Below are positions 39,935 to 43,909 of a stretch of 43,909 nt of DNA, in pieces (within the stretch, counting starts at the first letter, position 1; each line of letters starts with the position of its first letter). The notes under the pieces were generated by a model, which saw only the letters and a program-made list of their open reading frames with translations, had not been told where the DNA came from and searched no databases. The DNA is from Bacteroidota bacterium (GTDB lineage Bacteria > Bacteroidota > Bacteroidia > Bacteroidales > VadinHA17). Made by a program: the position numbers and the translations under genes. The DNA lies in the NCBI GenBank assembly GCA_022711195.1, contig JAKLFN010000001.1, forward strand, positions 1 to 43,909, in the 5' to 3' direction.

Positions 39935-40422
39935 CGCGTCGGATCTACTTCGTTATTAACAGCGCTGCCAAGCGAAAATGTAAAACGCATCCCGTAATGT
40001 CCCAGGGCGCGAACATCGAAAGGGATCCCCGCTGACTGAGAGATATCAAAATCCCGGAGAACGGGTTCCTGGCGGAGTGATTTATCGCGCCGCATCCTTA
40101 CTAAAATATCCTCGCCGATCTGTTCGCATTTATCCCACACCTCATGGATCCTGGCGAAGTCGCCGGAATCGGATACTTTGTCAATTATGATAAATGCCCC
40201 GTTACGCTGCTTGATGACATTGTCAGACCGGGAATCAGAATAATCAAAGTCATAGGCTTCAAGGATAAGAGCCGGGAAGTTCATTTTATAGGTAAGCCCT
40301 GCAAGTACTTCATCGAGCTCGAAGCGGAAGAAATGCTTCGATTTCTCTGAGTGACGGATCTCGGTATGTTCCTTCGCGAGCTTTTCAAAATATGTGACCA
40401 GGTCGGCAAACTTTGAGGCCAT
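39922..40422 (-). CDS. Tail terminator/minor tail protein candidate
   Basis: A 166-residue protein with ADLVTYFEKLAKEHTEIRHS, FFRFELDEVLAGLTYKMNFP and DVRALGHYGMRFTFSLGSAV. The arrangement of an N-terminal helix, a central Phe-rich strand and a C-terminal strand is common in the gene between connector and tape-measure genes in Bacteroidota siphophages. The role, tail terminator or adaptor, is inferred from order. It overlaps the downstream gene by 13 bases. Confidence 0.6.
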   Translation of the reverse strand: MASKFADLVTYFEKLAKEHTEIRHSEKSKHFFRFELDEVLAGLTYKMNFPALILEAYDFDYSDSRSDNVIKQRNGAFIIIDKVSDSGDFARIHEVWDKCEQIGEDILVRMRRDKSLRQEPVLRDFDISQSAGIPFDVRALGHYGMRFTFSLGSAVNNEVDPTRWLT

Positions 40423-40423
40423 A

Positions 40424-41152
40424 TCAGTTCTTTTTGATTTGTTCCTTTATCTTATTATCCATGTATCGCAGGACCTGGGAAAGAGGAGTGTCTGCATATT
40501 TATCGGCATTTATTATATCATCGCCGACAACTGCATCAAAAACACCAACCCAGCCGTTTGATCTGGTTCTTTTTCTCTTCTTTGTCTGCTTTTCAAATAC
40601 ATATTTATACCTCTTCGCGAGCCATTCACGGATAAGTCCGTAATTAAAGGCTATCGCTTCGCGCTTTTTCCTGCTCTCCTGAGATATCAGCGCTGCATTC
40701 TTCTCAATGTCGCTGTCGGAAAACTTCCCTGCAGTGTAGAAGCATGCCAGGAAATTATTGAGGTCCTCCTTCCTCCCGTCGATATAACTGAGCCAGTAGG
40801 TATCGCCGAAGATAAACTGGCCGAAGGTCACATTGCGGAGATATCTTTCCGGAGCATGGAGACCGGAAAGCCTGGTAATAATAAACATGTCACATGTGTC
40901 GCTCTGCCGGAGATATTTTAACTGCCTGAGAATCGAAAATTTCTGATAGCTGTCGAGCCTACGGGCGAATAACCTGCTCATACGAAGGATTAAGCTGATT
41001 AAAATATCTTCATTCACATCCGGATTCAACACCAGGGAAACATTTTCGAGCTGCTGCTCACTGAGCTCACTCCACCGGACAGGCAGAAAAAAACTCTTCC
41101 TGGCAGCGGGAAGAAAACCAAGCGGGCGGTATTGAACATCGACGGCAATCAT
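40424..41152 (-). CDS. Phage structural or assembly protein
   Basis: A 242-residue protein. PAARKSFFLPVRWSELSEQQ, NVSLVLNPDVNEDILISLIL, YRGD-like turns absent, then FIFGDTYWLSYIDGRKEDLN and a basic C-terminal region FEKQTKKRKRTRSNGWVGVF with DAVVGDDIINADKYAD. The latter resembles a conserved segment of Bacteroidota phage proteins near the tail genes (W-GVFDAVxGDDIxNxDKYAD). It could be a tail-assembly factor. It overlaps the upstream gene by 4 bases. Confidence 0.62.
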   Translation of the reverse strand: MIAVDVQYRPLGFLPAARKSFFLPVRWSELSEQQLENVSLVLNPDVNEDILISLILRMSRLFARRLDSYQKFSILRQLKYLRQSDTCDMFIITRLSGLHAPERYLRNVTFGQFIFGDTYWLSYIDGRKEDLNNFLACFYTAGKFSDSDIEKNAALISQESRKKREAIAFNYGLIREWLAKRYKYVFEKQTKKRKRTRSNGWVGVFDAVVGDDIINADKYADTPLSQVLRYMDNKIKEQIKKN

Positions 41153-42132
41153 GTAAAGAAGGTTTTCTTGTCGTCGTTATCGCGTGAATAGACAGATCCG
41201 GTAATACCAGGATAATCCTCAAAATTGTCCCGGAGGTATTTTCGAAGCGTCTCGAGATACTGCTCGCCGGTAGAGCGGTAATACGCATAGTTGCTGCTGG
41301 CTTCTCCTCCCGGAGTCATGGAGATATTATCGGGATTGTTAGCGGATTGAGACTCAAAGTACAATCCTTTCTCCGTAAGCTTACCTGTATTCTTTACCAG
41401 GAGAGCTGCGCTCAGGAAGGCGAGCGGTTTTTGTATCTGGGCAGCAAGTGCGGTATAAGCCGTATCAGGTTCATCACCTGCCAGCTGCGAAAGAAGAGTA
41501 CCGTAAATGGTTTCTCCCAGGGCTGACCTGATATCAATATCCATGACCTGCTGGATAAAGGGCTGCAGGGCCAGGAAAATAAGACGGCTCCCATTTATAT
41601 TACAAATAGCATTGAAGGCTTTCGAATCTTTAATGATAGCAGACTTACGACTGGTATAATTGGCAGAATCCTCCCACTCCGGAAAGTATGCGATGTAATC
41701 CTCAAGGTACTGCAGTATGTCATCTATACCATTATATCCGGTATCACGAAAGTAATTTTTCAGGTTCTGCTCCTGGTATTTGTACAGCCCCTTGAAGCTT
41801 TCTGAATCTGCTCTTTGAAATCCTATATCGGAGATCCTCGTGTTCAGAACATCGAAGCCAAGGTAATAGGCGAGATTGATCTCCGAGATCCTGATCAGCC
41901 TGAGGAGCTCGGTGCTCTTATCGCGATCTTCACCGCTGCCGCTCCATGCATCGCTGTCGGTGCTGAGCAGGTGGAGGTCATCATACAGTTCCCTGCCTAA
42001 GATCGGGAGGATATACTTTCTTTCTGCAGCATCTATAAAAGGCGAGACTTTTTCCCTACTGGTAGCGACCGAAGCAGGGATGAATTCTCTTACCTGGCAG
42101 AGAAACGTATCTTCATCTATTGAGAAAAACAT
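41149..42132 (-). CDS. Head-tail connector candidate (DUF6712-like)
   Basis: A 327-residue protein encoded directly after the portal gene, sharing one base with its end. SREKVSPFIDAAERKYILPI, LGRELYDDLHLLSTDSDA, RLIRISEINLAYYLGFDVLN and LSAALLVKNTGKLTEKGLYF are visible. The helical N-terminal half and its place fit the adaptor or connector family annotated DUF6712 in Bacteroidota phages. It is strongly acidic and helical. The role is to join portal and tail. Confidence 0.72.
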   Translation of the reverse strand: MFFSIDEDTFLCQVREFIPASVATSREKVSPFIDAAERKYILPILGRELYDDLHLLSTDSDAWSGSGEDRDKSTELLRLIRISEINLAYYLGFDVLNTRISDIGFQRADSESFKGLYKYQEQNLKNYFRDTGYNGIDDILQYLEDYIAYFPEWEDSANYTSRKSAIIKDSKAFNAICNINGSRLIFLALQPFIQQVMDIDIRSALGETIYGTLLSQLAGDEPDTAYTALAAQIQKPLAFLSAALLVKNTGKLTEKGLYFESQSANNPDNISMTPGGEASSNYAYYRSTGEQYLETLRKYLRDNFEDYPGITGSVYSRDNDDKKTFFT

Positions 42133-43472
42133 CAGCTTAATACTTTTTTAGTGCCGGCACCAGTGTCCAGCGTGGTTAAAATTGTGTTGCGGAAGCGGAG
42201 CTCGACATCGGTAACTCCGTTGTATCTGAGCATGCATTCGAGAGGATCGAGCAGGTTCTGACGGTCGATCCATGCATTTGCTATATTCACGAGGAAGGCT
42301 TCTCTGATGTTGCTTCCGCCCTGGTTGCCGGCATAGGTTCCACCAGGCATACCGGCTCCAAGCAGATTGGGATTGATCATCAGGGTGAAAAGGATCTCCG
42401 AATTTGCTGCGGCAGATGTCACGAGTTTTTCGGCAGCCGTCATGTCGATTTTAAGCTCGTCGATCTCCCATTGCTCCTCAGCTTTCCCCTGCGGTCCGAG
42501 TTCAAAGCCGGTAAAGAGAGCCTTCCCGGCTTTATCGGAGCTGCAGAGATTTTCCTCTATCTTGTTCTGATAATTGTTGATAGCAGTTTTACGCGCTGCT
42601 TCATCTTCATAGTTGCCTTTAGGGAACATCTTATCCCAGAATGCGTAAGGGATCTTAACATGCCACTTGATGGCCATAGCGTTTTCATACATCCGCCTGA
42701 TAAAAAGAGGTATCTGGTGAGCGATATCGATCCATCCGGCGAGCTTTGCACTCCACCAGATAGGATGCGAGTAATAGTCACGGTTGCTCCAGCTGTCAGT
42801 CAGCGGATAGATCAGTGAGCTTTTCCCCAGGGAACGGCCCAGGCGGCGGGACTGAAGATCTTCATAAGGATCATAATCCGAAAGTACAGGTATCTTTTTG
42901 TACCCGGGCTTGGGCTGATCGGGCCAGTCGCCCGAAACAATGCAGTGCTCAACCTCGCCCCTGATATTCGCCTCAGATAACCTGCAGTAATAAGCATTGA
43001 TTGTATTGATACCAACGATTGAAGATCCATCCTGATTAGGTATCAGCTCCGGGAAGCAGCGGCCGAACTTCAGATAATCCCTCAGGGCGCGTTCGAAATA
43101 TCTCCGGACCATACGACTGCCACAAAAGGCAAGAACACTTTTATCCTGGATAAGCTCCAGTTTCTCATTACCCTCTTCATCCAGGCCCGTGACATTACAG
43201 GGATATATACCCTGTCCCATTATAACGTTTCTCAGGGTCCTGAGTCCTGTATTCAGCACCCCTGTTTTCTCTATCAGCAGATCTGCCTGCTGCGGGAAAT
43301 CATTATTATCGCCCCAGGGAGCAATCCTTAAATCATCAACTGTTACTGCCCAGTCAATTTCATCATGAGGATTGCTGATCAAACGTGCCGGCGGTGCCCC
43401 GGTTGTTGACATATATGTTGCCCTTCCGAAGCTGATAAGAGGAATTCCCTCGTTATTGTAGATTGTTTCCAT
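42132..43472 (-). CDS. Portal protein
   Basis: A 446-residue protein on the order portal - connector - tail. IDWAVTVDDLRIAPWGDNND, FPQQADLLIEKTGVLNTGLR, TLRNVIMGQGIYPCNV and RRYFERALRDYLKFGRCFPE match portal-type proteins of Bacteroidota phages, followed by a helical stem and wing (PLTDSWSNRDYYSHPIWWSA) and the C-terminal FTLMINPNLLGAGMPGGTYA with NQGGSNIREAFLVNIANAWI. A dodecameric ring through which DNA is pumped is expected. It is preceded by one small gene and late promoter 43771-43806. Confidence 0.85.
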   Translation of the reverse strand: METIYNNEGIPLISFGRATYMSTTGAPPARLISNPHDEIDWAVTVDDLRIAPWGDNNDFPQQADLLIEKTGVLNTGLRTLRNVIMGQGIYPCNVTGLDEEGNEKLELIQDKSVLAFCGSRMVRRYFERALRDYLKFGRCFPELIPNQDGSSIVGINTINAYYCRLSEANIRGEVEHCIVSGDWPDQPKPGYKKIPVLSDYDPYEDLQSRRLGRSLGKSSLIYPLTDSWSNRDYYSHPIWWSAKLAGWIDIAHQIPLFIRRMYENAMAIKWHVKIPYAFWDKMFPKGNYEDEAARKTAINNYQNKIEENLCSSDKAGKALFTGFELGPQGKAEEQWEIDELKIDMTAAEKLVTSAAANSEILFTLMINPNLLGAGMPGGTYAGNQGGSNIREAFLVNIANAWIDRQNLLDPLECMLRYNGVTDVELRFRNTILTTLDTGAGTKKVLS

Positions 43473-43475
43473 GCA

Positions 43476-43754
43476 TCATAAAATGACTTTTAATCCATTC
43501 CACTCTGTGACCAGGTCAATGCTTACCGGATAAGGATGACCGACCTTGTCACCTTTGTTGTCTACTGCGACCACCCCGCGCATCCTGTTTTCCGACATAT
43601 TGAACGGCAGGCCGCTGGCAACCGCCCGGGGAAGGAAAACAGATTCACCGTTGAGCTTGATAAACCGAATTGAAAACACAACCTGTTTCCCTGCGGGAGT
43701 CTCTTTAATATCATACTCCCTGAGCATGTAATTACGCCTTATCGTATCTGCCAT
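43476..43754 (-). CDS. Small phage protein upstream of the portal gene
   Basis: A 92-residue protein: DTIRRNYMLREYDIKETPAG, KQVVFSIRFIKLNGESVFLP and a C-terminal GHPYPVSIDLVTEWNGLKVI. It is beta-rich. The gene is first in the portal operon, 3 bases before the portal ATG. The family is not recognised, though a small protein at this place recurs in Bacteroidota siphophages. On a circular map it would follow the terminase after a 219-base gap carrying the late promoter. Confidence 0.65.
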   Translation of the reverse strand: MADTIRRNYMLREYDIKETPAGKQVVFSIRFIKLNGESVFLPRAVASGLPFNMSENRMRGVVAVDNKGDKVGHPYPVSIDLVTEWNGLKVIL

Positions 43755-43770
43755 GTTATTAGATTCATGT

Positions 43771-43806
43771 CAAAACTATATCGCATGTAAACCTGAAAAA
43801 AGGACA
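43771..43806 (-). promoter_or_regulatory. Late promoter of the portal operon
   Basis: Minus strand TGTCCTTTT at 43806, then after 19 bases TAGTTTTG (43778-43771), an exact TAnnTTTG. The box ends 17 bases before the ATG at 43754. Immediately upstream 43807-43909 holds nothing else I can support. Confidence 0.82.
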
Positions 43807-43909
43807 GGTTTGAGGGTTCCTGCATCCGGGAAATTTAAAATCAATGGTTTCGCTCTCAGTTTTATAAAATGAAAGTGAAAAAATGGTAATTGATTGTCTT
43901 TAAGCTCAT

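Noticed and set aside
1..43909. tRNA, rRNA, CRISPR arrays, insertion-sequence transposases.
   Set aside because: I looked for cloverleaf-like tRNA ends, regular spacer repeats and transposase motifs and saw none. The repeat clusters at 11.2 and 22.9 kb lack regular spacers.

Overview
The window looks like one essentially complete temperate siphovirus (tailed phage) genome of a Bacteroidota host. Host assignment rests on Bacteroidota-type promoters (-7 box TAnnTTTG), near absence of Shine-Dalgarno signals, a Bacteroidota-type tyrosine integrase, FN3-like and single-domain LuxR proteins typical of that phylum, and phage families known mainly from it. The large terminase ends 64 bases from the left edge and the gene preceding the portal starts about 155 bases from the right edge, while the integrase sits in the middle. 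This is the layout of a circular genome opened between terminase and portal, not of an integrated prophage with host flanks.

Layout: nearly everything is on the minus strand. The only plus-strand genes are at 22.2-24.3 kb: an XRE-type repressor, a 58-residue protein and the integrase. From 22.1 kb leftwards to 11.5 kb runs the early region: a Cro-like protein, a LuxR-type HTH protein, many small proteins (several under 60 residues), a TOPRIM primase/SF3 helicase of 937 residues and small accessory genes. At 12.0-13.6 kb is an AT-rich patch with inverted repeats and an integron attC-like site. At 11.1-11.5 kb is a gene-free segment full of GTGTAACC repeats, a candidate replication origin or control region.

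Left of 11.1 kb the late genes begin: a glycosyltransferase-methyltransferase fusion, two small structural paralogues flanking the S49 capsid protease, scaffold-like protein and major capsid protein, then an operon with a two-domain glycosyltransferase, a Stealth-type sugar-phosphate transferase, a coiled-coil protein and both terminase subunits. Right of the integrase, read from 43.75 kb down to 24.3 kb, are portal, connector, tail proteins and tape measure, then receptor-binding or fibre proteins, holin-like membrane proteins, an M15 peptidase endolysin, a papain-like cysteine protease and large tail, beta-helix and LamG proteins.

The most striking result is a repeated late-promoter signature, TGTCCTTTT followed after exactly 19 bases by a TAnnTTTG box, in front of the late transcription units and absent from the early region. 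It defines a late regulon and predicts a phage or host factor that reads the extended -33 element. Several of these promoters lie so close to the start codon that the mRNAs would be leaderless. Other notable items are an in-frame TGA in an otherwise intact gene, a domain shared by the Stealth enzyme and the protein next to the terminase, and repeat clusters at the putative origin and upstream of the integrase.
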